From an uncultured Actinomycetes bacterium (GTDB lineage: Bacteria > Actinomycetota > Actinomycetes > Nanopelagicales > Nanopelagicaceae), in NCBI GenBank assembly GCA_903901905.1, contig CAIUSQ010000300.1, positions 1 to 18,887 on the forward strand: a stretch of DNA of 18,887 bases, given 5' to 3'. Positions 18,263 to 18,887 of the stretch are shown here, one piece after another. Both the position numbers and the translations under genes were made by a program. Below the pieces are notes generated by a model. The model searched no databases. It worked only from the letters and a program-made list of their open reading frames with translations, and had not been told where the DNA came from. Every line of letters starts with the position of its first letter. The first letter of the stretch is position 1.

Positions 18263-18861
18263 AGTGAGTCAACCCAATTTCTAATTAATTTCAACCCTGC
18301 GGTTCCAGATTTTTCAGGATGAAACTGTGTGGAACACACATAACCATCTTCAACAACAGCAAGAAATCTTTCACCATAAAAACTCCAGCTTTGCTTTTTC
18401 CCGACAGGGGATTTAGCTGCATAGGAATGCACAAAATAGAAAGCTTCTTCTTCTATTCCCTTGAGGAGTACTGACCTGGAATCGGCCTCAACAGTGTTCC
18501 AGCCCATATGTGGAAGTATCGGAGCATTGAGTCGATCGACAACGCCATTCCAAATACCTATTCCTTTAATTGGCTCTTCCTGACTATTTTCAGTGCCTAG
18601 TGAAAACATAATCTGCATCCCGATACAGATCCCTAAAACTGGACGCTCTTTTTGTAATCGTTCTTGCACAATAGAAACGCCATTGACTGCACTGATTCCA
18701 TTCATGCACGAGGAAAAAGCTCCAACCCCAGGAACTACCAAACCATCTGCTTCTAAGGCAATTGCAGGATCAGATGTCAGAACAACTTCTTGACCCGTTG
18801 TAGCAAATGCACGTTCTGCAGATCGTAAATTGCCAGATCCATAGTCAAGAATTGCGATCAA
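18259..18861 (-). CDS. hisH: Imidazole glycerol phosphate synthase, glutaminase subunit
   Basis: A class I glutamine amidotransferase that supplies ammonia to HisF. It has 200 residues with nucleophile C79 in VLGICIGMQ, and H181 and E183 in TQFHPEKSG; oxyanion segment LVVPGVGAF lies at 41-49. The start codon is TTG: an in-frame TAA stands only four codons upstream, and no ATG or GTG lies between, while the protein from the TTG reads [10 protein letters not shown], the usual N-terminus. An AAGG sequence lies 7 nt upstream. The TTG overlaps the TGA of hisB (TTGA). Confidence 0.96.
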   Translation of the reverse strand: MIAILDYGSGNLRSAERAFATTGQEVVLTSDPAIALEADGLVVPGVGAFSSCMNGISAVNGVSIVQERLQKERPVLGICIGMQIMFSLGTENSQEEPIKGIGIWNGVVDRLNAPILPHMGWNTVEADSRSVLLKGIEEEAFYFVHSYAAKSPVGKKQSWSFYGERFLAVVEDGYVCSTQFHPEKSGTAGLKLIRNWVDSL

Positions 18862-18887
18862 AGAGAGCCCTTAGTTGAAGGAATTCC
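18858..18887 (-). CDS. hisB: Imidazoleglycerol-phosphate dehydratase, last nine codons only
   Basis: The window ends inside this gene. The visible reading frame is GIPSTKGSL followed by TGA. HisB proteins characteristically end in (I/L)PSTKGxL, and hisB precedes hisH in actinobacterial his operons. The stop overlaps the hisH TTG by two bases. Only the tail is present, so nothing can be said about the active site. Confidence 0.8.
   Translation of the reverse strand, partial: GIPSTKGSL

Noticed and set aside
1..18887. Mobile elements, CRISPR arrays, defence or biosynthetic islands
   Set aside because: I found no transposase, integrase, direct-repeat array, terminal inverted repeats or genes of foreign appearance; gene order is that of an ordinary actinobacterial chromosome.

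Overview
The window reads as a compact chromosomal segment of a small-genome actinobacterium, most likely a freshwater acI/Nanopelagicales-type lineage. The signs are a composition that is AT-rich by eye for an actinobacterium, tight gene packing, an ANTAR-type PdtaR regulator, a PriA-type HisA, and a gene order that, from memory, follows the hisB-to-pdtaR region of Mycobacterium and the corresponding Streptomyces region. The taxon is an inference from content; no rRNA is present. Every protein gene and the tRNA lie on the minus strand, so transcription runs from high to low coordinates.

Layout in transcription order. (1) 18887-11980 is a his-trp supraoperon: hisB (last 9 codons), hisH, hisA/priA, hisF, hisI, trpE, a 56-codon membrane ORF, trpC, trpB, trpA. 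Most junctions are 1-4 nt overlaps or gaps under 15 nt. No trpD, trpG or trpF is present; the HisA looks like the bifunctional PriA, which would cover the TrpF step. (2) 11902-8814 is an envelope cluster: a VKOR-family membrane protein, a gap with a hairpin and a good promoter candidate, then a membrane-anchored DsbA-like protein, lgt and a VIT/CCC1-family transporter. VKOR and the DsbA-like protein probably form a disulfide-forming pair. (3) 8703-1097 is a central nitrogen/carbon block: gltB and gltD (glutamate synthase), pyk (pyruvate kinase), a tRNA gene and an ANTAR response regulator (pdtaR). (4) 336-1 is the start of a periplasmic-binding lipoprotein gene of the branched-chain amino-acid ABC transporter type, behind its own promoter candidate.

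Most of the content is housekeeping. There is no mobile element, CRISPR array, phage gene or defence system that I can see. Two items deserve attention. One is a tRNA with a Leu CAA anticodon but a short, class I variable loop, which is atypical for bacterial tRNA-Leu. The other is the 56-residue protein between trpE and trpC, which looks like a miniaturised form of the actinobacterial Trp-operon membrane protein: only the last transmembrane helix and the conserved W...DPT tail remain.

No gene-free stretch exceeds about 210 bases.
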